24,160 nucleotides of DNA from the IMG/VR virus record IMGVR_UViG_3300042402_006542, positions 1 through 24,160 of that record, one strand, 5' to 3'. The DNA comes from a virus. Positions 8,204-18,100 of this stretch are shown in pieces; position 1 is the stretch's first letter; the number at the start of each line of letters is the position of its first letter. Below the pieces are notes generated by a model that saw only the letters and a list, made by a program, of their open reading frames with translations, did no database searches and was not told the DNA's origin. Position numbers and translations under genes: made by a program.

Positions 8204-8581
8204 ATGGCACAAACATTCATTGGATTCAACACACAGGGGCAATTTAAAAAGTTCACTCTTACAGACTTTGAACTGATCAAACGTGACCTGTTGAACGCAT
8301 TCAACATCCGTCAAGGTCAGCTGCCAGGCCGACCGGCCTATGGCACAGTGCTTTGGGATTTTTTGTTTGAAAATCAATTGGAAGAATTACAAAATAGTAT
8401 AGTGACCGAGGTGCAACGAGTGGCCGGCGGCGACCCAAGAATCTATATCAGTGACACACAGGTGTTCCCACAAGAGAACGGCATACTGCTTGAGATTGAA
8501 CTACAGGTAATACCCAGTGACAATGCTGAACGACTAAGCATCTTCTTTGACTTACAACAGCGCAGTGCGTCTTACATATAA
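8204..8581 (+). CDS. gp25: Baseplate wedge protein gp25
   Basis: This 125-residue protein is gp25, the small wedge subunit conserved in all contractile injection systems (GPW/gp25 family, related to TssE in type VI secretion). In T4 it contacts gp6 and gp53 and touches the sheath to trigger contraction. Visible features are the N-terminal GFNTQGQFKKFTLTDFELIK segment, the family hallmark RPAYGTVLWDFLFE and the C-terminal ILLEIELQVIPSDNAERLSI strand pair. Its length is close to the 132 residues of T4 gp25. The ATG follows an ATAAATA box by 4 bases. The nearest purine-rich tract (GGAGAGGG, 8172-8179) is 24 bases upstream, too far for a normal Shine-Dalgarno contact. gp6 follows after a 47-base gap. 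Confidence 0.95.
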   Translation: MAQTFIGFNTQGQFKKFTLTDFELIKRDLLNAFNIRQGQLPGRPAYGTVLWDFLFENQLEELQNSIVTEVQRVAGGDPRIYISDTQVFPQENGILLEIELQVIPSDNAERLSIFFDLQQRSASYI

Positions 8582-8602
8582 ACTAAGCCGTTTTAGAATT
8601 CC

Positions 8603-8609
8603 ATAAATA
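8603..8609 (+). promoter_or_regulatory. Putative T4-type late promoter before gp6
   Basis: ATAAATA lies in the 47-base gap between gp25 and gp6, the longest non-coding stretch in the window, and matches seven bases of the T4 late promoter core. It ends 19 bases before the gp6 ATG, leaving room for a short leader containing the AGAGG ribosome site at 8615-8619 (9 bases before ATG). No hairpin terminator is visible in the gap. Confidence 0.55.
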
Positions 8610-8628
8610 AAAATAGAGGCTCAGTACA

Positions 8629-11600
8629 ATGGCAAAAACAACTAGACAAACAGCGATATTTGGCGTAGAAGATTGGAAACAAATCTATCAAACCTATCGC
8701 GAAGCCGATTTTCAAAGTTATGACTTTGAAACTCTACGCAAAAGTTTTGTTGATTATCTGCGTTTGTATTATCCTGAAACATTCAACGACTACATTGAAT
8801 CATCAGAATACATTGCACTCCTGGATCTTATTGCATTCATGGGTCAAGCACTGGCCTTCCGCACAGATTTAAACACACGTGAAAACTACATAGACACGGC
8901 CGAGCGTCGTGATTCAGTGGTTCGCTTGGCCAATCTAGTGAGCTATACTGCCAAACGCAATATTGCAGCCCAGGGACTATTAAAAGTATTTTCTGTGCAG
9001 ACCACAGAAAACGTTGTGGACTATCAAGGCATAAATCTCAGCAATGTTACAGTGAACTGGGCTGACCCAACAAACCCAGACTGGCAAGAACAGTTTACAG
9101 CCATCATCAATGCCAGCTTGGTAGACACACAAAAAGTTGGCCGCCCTGGCAATCGTCAAACCATACTGGGTGTGAGAACTGACGAATATGGAATAAATTT
9201 GGTTCCTGGTTATCTGCCAGTGGTGCCTTACACTGCCACTGTAGATGGAGTAAGCATGCCGTTTGAGGCCATGTCTTCGACATCTGTGGGCCAAGATTTT
9301 GTGTATGAGCCTGCGCCGCAGGCCAATGTACCATTCAACATCTTGTTCCGCAACGATAGCCTGGGATTTCAAAGTGCCAATACTGGTTATTTCTTTATGT
9401 TCAAACAGGGCGTATTGCAAAACCAAGACTTCAACCTAGCAGAAAAAGTCAGCAACCGCACAGTGAACATCAATATTGAAGGGGTCAACAACGAAGATCG
9501 CTGGTTGTTTCAATTAGACAATGTTGGTAATGTCAGTCGCGAATGGGCTTACACAGAAAACATTTACTCTGCTGGTGCAGAACAAATAGGCACAACCTTG
9601 CGTCCTATCTATTCGGTGACTTCTAGAACCAATGATCAGATCACCATGGTGTTTGGTGACGGCGTGTTCTCTGAAATTCCAGTGGGCACTTTCCGTGCCT
9701 ATGTGCGTGCCTCAAACGGATTGCAATACATCATCAACCCTGAAGAAATGCAAGCGGTCACAATACCCATTAGCTATATCAGTCGCGCTGGCAATCTTGA
9801 AACACTCACATTCACCTGTGGTATTACACAACCTGTGAGCAACAGCCAGGCACGTGAGCCCATTGATGCAATCAAACAACGTGCTCCTGCTAGATACTAC
9901 ACACAGGACCGCATGGTCAACGGTGAAGACTATAATCTTTTTCCTTACACACAATACAACTCAATTGTGAAAAGCAAGGCACTTAACCGTGCCAGTATCG
10001 GCACCAGTCGTTATCTTGACTTGGTAGACAACACTGGCAAGTATTCTAGCACAAACAGTTTTGGTACTGATGGCGGCCTTTGGGAACAAAATATTCTTCC
10101 TACAATTTTGTTCTCATGGACCAATCGCAATGAAATTGCTGATTTTGTCGGCAACCAAGTTCAACCGGCCATTGCCGCAGCCACAGAAAGACAGTTTTAC
10201 TATTCTAACTTTCCTAGAGTGACTGAAAACAGCTTGCCCACATATGGTGGTACCACCTGGGTCACCGGTGCTTCATGGACTCAAAGTACCACATTGGCCA
10301 ACGAAACTACTGGATACTTCAAGAACGATGTGTACTCAATTCAATGGCCCACTGGCTCTCCCATACCAGTAGGTCCCACCACAACCACAGCATTCAAATA
10401 CGTTGCTGTGGGTAGTTTGATCAAATTTGCAGCGCCTGCTGGATACTACTTTGATCGCAACAACAAGTTGCAGCCAGGAACTCCCACAGCCGCAGATCAA
10501 AAGCTAGAAATCTGGGCCAGCCCCATCAGCATTGAAGGTTCAGGCTACAACAATGGTCTTGGTAATCTTCCATCTGGTGCCGGTCCCGTTGCACTCAATA
10601 ACTTTGTGCCCACAGGTGCCCTGGTTGACACAATTATTCCTTTGTTTATTACTGACCTTCCGGTATCAGTAGAGCAGGCCATTGCTGAACAAATTTTGTT
10701 AAATCGCAATTTTGGTCTTGGATATGACAGCAACGGAGACATCACTGGTACACCTTATTCGTGGTATCTGATCACCAGTACCAATCTTGCGCAAGACGCC
10801 ACCTGGAGTCAACAATACGCTGGCAACACATCGGGTACCAATTTGGATGCATCGTGGTTGATTCAGTTTGTGGTACAAAATCAAAACTACACAGCCACCT
10901 TCCGTGGCTTGGCCTACTACTTTGGGTCCGTGTTGCAGACACGTTTCTTCTACTATGACGGCGGTCAGATTTACGACAGCCGCACAGGTACAGTGATCAA
11001 AGATTTTATCAATGTTTTGGCTGTAAACACCCAGCCAGACAGCACTGATCATTTGCCAGGAGACATTGTTATGACCATTATTGGGCAACCGGTAGAAAGC
11101 GATGGTTATGTTGATGACTTCCAGGTGTTGGTGGGCTACCGCGACAACGACAACGATGGTGTGCCAGACAATCCAGACTTCTTTGACGAAATTGTTGCTC
11201 CCAACACTAACCCCACGCAAAAGTATGTTTACTTACAAAAGACCGTGGACTTTGACAATCTACAACGCTATCTTTTGGTTGAACCAGGTCGTGTGGTCAG
11301 CGACTATGGTACGTTGACTGAAATTGAATTACAGAAAAGTGCTTGGACTCCTGGGCAAATTTTCTATGCTTACACTGATCTTGCGTTCTATGAGTTGTCG
11401 GTGACTGTGACCGGAACACGAACATTGATTGATGTCACAGACGAGTGGATTGCCCGCACTGGTCGTCAATCTCTATATTATCAATATCGTCACAATGCAC
11501 CACTGACAACACGTATTGATCCAGGAACCACAAACATCATTGACTTGTATGTGGTAACTTTGAGCTATTACACAGCCTATCAAAATTGGATACGAGACAC

Positions 11601-12105
11601 CACTGGCACAGTTCCTGAGCCAGCAGTGCCTACCATTGACGAATTGTCAACTGAATATCAAGGCTTACAAAATTACAAAATGGTCAGCGATAACATCATT
11701 TTGAATTCAGTTGTATTCAAACCACTGTTTGGTGAAAAAGCCGCACAAGAATTGCGTGCCACAATCAAGGTAATCCGTGCACAAGGTTCTACAGCCAGCA
11801 CCAGCGAAATCAAGAGCAGTGTGGTGGCTGCAATGAACACTTATTTCAGCATTGACAAATGGAATTTTGGAGACACATTCTATTTTTCAGAACTTGCTGC
11901 ATATTTGCATAGAGAACTTGGAACCATTATCAGTTCAGTAGTGCTGGTACCACTCAACAGTCAAAAATACTTTGGTGACTTATACGAAATACGTTCAGCC
12001 CCCAATGAAATCTTTGTCAACGGTGCTACCATAAACAACATTGAAGTGATTGAAGCATTGACCAGTACCAACTTGCGTACTGCACCCGGTAGTGGAGTAA
12101 TTTAA
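8629..12105 (+). CDS. gp6: Baseplate wedge protein gp6 (enlarged)
   Basis: gp6 dimers form the ring that links the wedges of T4-like baseplates. The N-terminal block is clear: SYDFETLRKSFVDYLRLYYP, YIALLDLIAFMGQALAFRTD and RENYIDTAERRDSVVRLANL (residues about 30-110). The C-terminal block KMVSDNIILNSVVFKPLFGE through YFSELAAYLHRELGTIISSV (about 1017-1105) is also conserved and includes the gp6/gpJ-like helix pair. At 1158 residues it is far longer than T4 gp6 (660). Extra beta-rich material lies at about 535-790, and an acidic loop DNDNDGVPDNPD at about 839-850 resembles a thrombospondin type 3 calcium-binding loop. The start has AGAGG 9 bases upstream. The stop overlaps the next ATG (TAATG), so gp6 and the giant protein are probably translationally coupled. 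Confidence 0.93.
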   Translation: MAKTTRQTAIFGVEDWKQIYQTYREADFQSYDFETLRKSFVDYLRLYYPETFNDYIESSEYIALLDLIAFMGQALAFRTDLNTRENYIDTAERRDSVVRLANLVSYTAKRNIAAQGLLKVFSVQTTENVVDYQGINLSNVTVNWADPTNPDWQEQFTAIINASLVDTQKVGRPGNRQTILGVRTDEYGINLVPGYLPVVPYTATVDGVSMPFEAMSSTSVGQDFVYEPAPQANVPFNILFRNDSLGFQSANTGYFFMFKQGVLQNQDFNLAEKVSNRTVNINIEGVNNEDRWLFQLDNVGNVSREWAYTENIYSAGAEQIGTTLRPIYSVTSRTNDQITMVFGDGVFSEIPVGTFRAYVRASNGLQYIINPEEMQAVTIPISYISRAGNLETLTFTCGITQPVSNSQAREPIDAIKQRAPARYYTQDRMVNGEDYNLFPYTQYNSIVKSKALNRASIGTSRYLDLVDNTGKYSSTNSFGTDGGLWEQNILPTILFSWTNRNEIADFVGNQVQPAIAAATERQFYYSNFPRVTENSLPTYGGTTWVTGASWTQSTTLANETTGYFKNDVYSIQWPTGSPIPVGPTTTTAFKYVAVGSLIKFAAPAGYYFDRNNKLQPGTPTAADQKLEIWASPISIEGSGYNNGLGNLPSGAGPVALNNFVPTGALVDTIIPLFITDLPVSVEQAIAEQILLNRNFGLGYDSNGDITGTPYSWYLITSTNLAQDATWSQQYAGNTSGTNLDASWLIQFVVQNQNYTATFRGLAYYFGSVLQTRFFYYDGGQIYDSRTGTVIKDFINVLAVNTQPDSTDHLPGDIVMTIIGQPVESDGYVDDFQVLVGYRDNDNDGVPDNPDFFDEIVAPNTNPTQKYVYLQKTVDFDNLQRYLLVEPGRVVSDYGTLTEIELQKSAWTPGQIFYAYTDLAFYELSVTVTGTRTLIDVTDEWIARTGRQSLYYQYRHNAPLTTRIDPGTTNIIDLYVVTLSYYTAYQNWIRDTTGTVPEPAVPTIDELSTEYQGLQNYKMVSDNIILNSVVFKPLFGEKAAQELRATIKVIRAQGSTASTSEIKSSVVAAMNTYFSIDKWNFGDTFYFSELAAYLHRELGTIISSVVLVPLNSQKYFGDLYEIRSAPNEIFVNGATINNIEVIEALTSTNLRTAPGSGVI
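11143..11190 (+). other. Acidic calcium-binding-like loop in gp6
   Basis: The codons read D-N-D-N-D-G-V-P-D-N-P-D-F-F-D-E, which fits the DxDxDGxxD pattern of thrombospondin type 3 and EF-hand-like calcium loops. It sits in the C-terminal half of gp6 between two predicted strands. Calcium binding is an inference from the pattern. Confidence 0.5.
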
Positions 12106-15100
12106 TGGCAACAGTCCGCAGCGTAGATTTTCTTCCTGAGATTTTTCAGACTGATGCCAACAAACAATTTTTGGCAGCAACACTTGATCAACTGATACAA
12201 GAGCCCAAATTTAGAAAAACACAAGGCTTTATTGGTCGTCGTGTAGGCCCCGGCGTCAATCCCAACGACAAATACGTGGTAGAACCCACGGTCACAAGAA
12301 GTAACTACCAACTTGAACCTGGGGTGGTCAGTCTCGTGCCAGACACCGACACAATCAACAACGCCATTACCTATCCTGGACTCAATGATGCTGTGACTTT
12401 CCAAGACGGCAACGGTAGTCGACCTGACAGACTGTATTCCAGCGAATACTATACCTGGGATCCGTTTATTGATTTTGATACTTTCATAAACTTCAGTCAA
12501 TACTATTGGGTTCCAAATGGCCCCGATGTAGTGGATGTAAGTGCTACTGAGATTCCAACCACTGATAATTTTGTAGTAACCAGCACCAACAATGTGTACA
12601 ATTTTTCAGGCGTCAACGGCAACAGCCCAGTAATCGAACTGGTACGTGGCGGCAGTTACACATTTCAAGTAACTGATCAATTTTGGATTCAGAGTGCGCC
12701 CGGCATTGCAGGCACGATTCCGGCCACCCCAAATATCAGCAGTCGAGATGTTTATGGAGTAGCCAACAATGGAGAAGATTCTGGCACTGTGGTATTCAAT
12801 GTGCCCCAGAAAAATGCGCAGAGTTTTTACTACACCTCTCTTGACAGCATTGGTACAATTGACCTAGTGACTGAATTGGGTTTTGATGATATCAACGGGC
12901 AACCTTTGGTTGATTTTATTCTTGCCAACGGCGGCATTGATGGCACAACCAACTTAGATAATCGCACACTGGTTTTTCTCAACAACCCTGCTTACACACA
13001 AAAATATCAAATCACCTACAACACTGTTGGTGACGTAATTTATTTGCAAGTTTCATTGCTGGCCAATATCAATAATTTAGAAAAGTGGACCACCAGTTAC
13101 GGAGCAGTTTACAGCAGTACCCAATGGTACAAAGATGAGGCTGGAGTTATTCGTAGTATTCCGCTGTTGAGCGCCATTCAAGATACACTGTATTACCAGT
13201 CTGGCACAAACTCAGAAATTTTTGGCCGCATCACACTGATCGAACCTGGCGCCAGCAGCGTACTAGACGTTGACACCATAATTGGTAGAAAAACTTATAC
13301 CAGCCCCAACGGTGTGGCATTTACCAACGGACTCAAGGTAAGATTCACTGGAGATGTAGTACCCATCAGTTACAAGTCAGGCACCTCAAGTTTTGAGTGC
13401 ACTGCCACTGAAGCCAACACAAACTACATCACATATTATGATGCTGGCAGTTTATATGTAGGCCAACAAGTGGTGTTTTTGACCCCCACACTTGGGGGAC
13501 TTGACGCTGGCACAACATATTATGTAAGATCAATTGCAGCCAGCGGGATCAAATTCACAGTCAGTGCAGTTCCGGGCGGCCCCGCAGTGACCTTGCAAAA
13601 CGGCACAGGTGCCATGAACGCAATTGGCATCAGCAATCACGAATACTACGTGAGTGGTGTTGGAATTGCAATTGAGTTGTTGCCAGTGACAGACTTTGTT
13701 GTGCCCGAAACCTATGTTGAAGACTACAATGATAGTACCATTGCAGTAGAGCCCGCTGATCCTGATTATCTAACAATCAGCCGCGCCAGCCGAGATTTAA
13801 ATGCATGGACTAGAAGCAATCGTTGGTTCCACGTCAGCGTGTTAAATGCCACGGCAGAATATAACAACACTGCTGCCAACCTTGACAATAATCTTCGTGC
13901 CAAGCGTCCAATTATTCAGTTCCGTCCTGGAGTACGTTTGTGGAACATGGGAACTCAAGGCAAAGCACCTGTAGACATCATTGATTTCACAGAAACTGAT
14001 GCATTTTCAAATGTGGAAGGATCTACTGGTTACACAACCAATGGCTACTCCTTGGTTGAAGGATCAAGAGTTATATTTGCTGCTGATGAAGATTTGTCTG
14101 TGCGCAACAAGATATATGTGGTGACCTTTGCTGTTCCAGACACGATTCCTCCTTTGATTGCTCAACCAGTGATTGTGTTGACCGAAGCCGCTGATGGCGC
14201 AGTTGAATTAGATGAATCAACTGTGTGTTTAAATGGCAACACTATTGCTGGCAAAACATTTTGGTATGATGGCGCTGACTGGATTGAGGCTCAGCAGAAA
14301 ACCAAGGTTCAACAAGCACCTTTGTTCAACATCTATGATGTGGACGGTGTAAGTTTTGGTGACAGAGTCAAATATCAATCCAGCAACTTTGTGGGATCAA
14401 AGCTGTTTAGTTATGCAGTGGGTGACACCACCATTCTTGACCCAGTGCTGCAATTTCCCTTGCAATATTTGAACATCAACAACGTGGGAGACATTGTTTT
14501 TGACAACAATTTGTATGTTGACAGTTTCACTTACACTATAGACAATGTCAGTACAGTTACTCCAATCAGTTCAGGTGCGGCCAGAGAATACGCAACACGA
14601 ACTGCATACGCCAAGTTAATTGGTTGGCAAACCGCAGTGGTTGAACAACAAATTTATCAACAATTTCAGTTCAACTACACTGGCAGTCGACTTCAACTTG
14701 ATATTGCAGTAACCCCGCAATCATCTATTGCAATGCCAGTAATCAAGGCCTATATTGGCGGACAATTTATTGATCCAAGCCAATATACCTATACCGTTGG
14801 CGACGCCAGCACAACCATTACCTTGAGCAACACATATCTGCCTACAGATGTAATTGAAATTTTGGCACTAAGTGATCAGACCAGCAAGGTGGGGTTTTAC
14901 CAAGTACCAAACAATTTAGAAAATAATCCTCTCAATGCCAACAGCTCATCGTTTACCTTGGGCACAATCCGTACTCACTACGAGAGCATTTGCGAAAACT
15001 TATTGGCGTTGACTGGGCCTATCAACGGATCTAACAACAGTCGTGATCTTGGAAACATTGTACCATACGGTTTGGTAATACTTCAACAAAGTAGTCCGCT

Positions 15101-18100
15101 GACTTTGGCCGGCTACTTTATGCGCAGTTCTGCTTACAATATTTTTGCGTCATTGCAGTACAGCAGTCGTGAGTACACCAAATTCAAAGCGCAGATGTTG
15201 GATGCGGTGCTGAATCAAAACAACATTGCATTTAGAACCACAGCCAGTATTCTAGACGAAGCCATACAAGATATTACCCTAGGCAAGTTAAACACTCAGC
15301 CCTTCTACTGGAGCGACATGATTCCTCAAGGGGTAACTTCTTACAGCAATACCTACAATATTGGTCTAGTCATCAACTATGTTTTTGACACAGTACAAGT
15401 TTACAATTACACATCTTCCAACTATTTAGGATTGTGTGTGTATCTAAACGATCAAATTCTAACTCGTGACAAAGATTATGTGGTGGCCACAAACGGTCCT
15501 AGAATCACAATCACCACAACTCTTGTCACCGGCGACACAGTTACCATCAACGAGTACGGCGCCACTTACGGAAGCTTTGTGCCCAACACTCCTAGCAAAA
15601 TGGGTTTGTACCCAGCCTGGGAGCCAGAGATTACCACGCTTGTGACCAGCAATGGCACAGGTGAATTCATAATTGGGCATGATGGAAGCTCAACTCCAGT
15701 GTTTGGTGACATTCGCGATCAAGTGCTGCTGGAATTTGAAACTAGAATTTACAGCAACATTAAGCAAGATGGCAATCCTGTTCCTCTCACAGTGGAAGAT
15801 GTATTGCCGGGTCAGTTTCGTGATACCGGTTACAGCTTTGAAGAAGTTAACTCAATTTTTGGTTCTGATCTGTTGAGTTTCTGTGGTTGGAACAAATTGG
15901 ATTTCAAAACTCAGACGTTCAGTGCGACCAACGAGTTTACATGGAACTACAGCAATACCACCAACCGACTCAACAACGAAAACTTGTTGGGCGCTTGGCG
16001 CGGAATTTATCGTTATTTCTACGACACACAGCAGCCAAGCTATACTCCTTGGGAGATGCTGGGTTTCACAATTGAACCCGACTGGTGGCAAGATCGTTAT
16101 GGACCTGCGCCATATACTGGGGATAACTTGGTGTTGTGGGATGACCTAGAAGCAGGCTTGGTTGCTGATCCCGTTGCACCTTACATTCGTCCAGAATATG
16201 CTCGTCCTGGTCTTACATCGGTGATTCCCACTGGTCCGGAAGGTGAATTATTGAGCCCCCTCAACTCAGTTGTGGGCGTGGTGCCATTCAATCAAAATGT
16301 CACATCTAAATACCAGAAGAGCTGGGCAATCGGCGATGGCGGCCCAGTTGAAGCATCGTGGTGGAATTCAAGTTCATATCCATTCTCGGTAATGCATGTG
16401 TTGGCAGTTACTCGTCCGGCAAAATTCTTTGCACTGTTTGCTGACAGAGATTTGTACAAGTTTGACACTGACTACAATCAATATCTCTACAATGGTCGCT
16501 ATAGATTAGATGCCAACGGTGTTGAAGTATATGGCAATGGCGTCAGCAAAGCCAGTTACATCAACTGGATTGTGGATTACAACAGACAAACTGGAATTGA
16601 CTCAACCGATCTGTTGACTGCAGATCTCAAGGCCCTGGATGTGAGATTGTGCTATCGTATGGCCAGCTACTCAGACAAACAGTACATCAAGTTGATTACT
16701 GAAAAGTCCAGCCCCAACAGTACCAATACAACACTGACCATTCCTGATGAAAGCTACAACATTTTGTTGTATAAAAATCAACCGTTTGATCAAATCAAGT
16801 ACAGCAGTGTAGCGGTGCAAAAGGTCGACGGCGGCGGATTTGCTGTGTTTGGATATGGTACATCGCAGCCTTATTTTGAAATACTACAAAGTCAAGCAGT
16901 TGGTCGATTGCAAGAATACAGCTCAGGCGGCATCACTGTTCGTGTACCAACTTTCTACACTGATGCTGTGGTGCAAGTTCCTTACGGATATGTGTTTGTC
17001 AACGAAACTGCTGTGAGTGACTTTTTGTTGAGTTACGGAAAGTTGTTGGAAAAACAAGGATTAACGTTTGACAACATGGTCAATGGTTATGAGCTCAGCT
17101 GGCCAAGAATGGTAAATGAATTTTTGTACTGGAGCCAACAGGGCTGGAGTACAAATGCCATTATCAATTTGAATCCCTTGGCCGAAGGGTTGACTGTGAC
17201 CCGTCCCGGTGCAGTGGTGGATGGCATTGTGACCGAAACCACTGAAAATCTACTGTTGGATCAAAACTCAAACGAAATCCCCACACGCTCTTTGAATGTG
17301 GTTCGTCTGGGCAACACTTTTACTATACAACCGTTGTCCACACAAAGCATCAGCTATATCAATTTGAGATTTACCAATTTTGAACACATGATGGTGTTGG
17401 ACAACCAAAGTGTGTTTGGCGACCTCATATATGATCCAATCACTGGTGCAAGACAAAGCAGACTGACACTGGTGGCTGTAACCACCAGTGACTGGAATGG
17501 CAGCGTAGACACGCCTGGATTTATTTTGAATCAGGACAACGTTCAAGAGTGGACCGGACTTAAGACGTACCCCAAGGGAGAGATTGTCAAATACAAGAAT
17601 GTTTATTGGTCAGCACTTAAAATTGTGCAACCTAGCGCAAAGTTCAATTTCAATGACTGGGCCCAGAGTGATTACACTCAAATTGAATTGGGGTTGTTGC
17701 CTAACCTTGCCAACAAAGCCGATCAATTGGCCAACAGCTACAATATCAACGATGCCAATATCGAAAGTGACAACGATTTATTGAGTTATGGGCTAATTGG
17801 TTTCAAGCCACGGCAGTATCTAGCCGCACTAAATCTCGATGATGTCAGTCAGGTCAATGTGTATCGTCAGTTCTTGGGCACCAAGGGTACTATACTGGCA
17901 GCAGAATTATTCAAATCGGCCAACCTTGGCAAAGAGGCAGCTGATTACACAATCTATGAAAATTGGGGAGTTCAACGAGCAGTTTACGGTGCCAATGCTA
18001 ACCGTAGTTTCTTTGAATTGAGATTAAATCGTGCATTGTTGAGCAGCAATCCCAGCTTGGTAGAAGTAGTTGTGCCTCAGCAATCAAGCCAAGCTGATCA

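Noticed and set aside
8582-8628. Terminator in the gp25-gp6 gap
   Set aside because: No inverted repeat followed by a T-run is visible; the AT-rich part is better read as a late promoter box.
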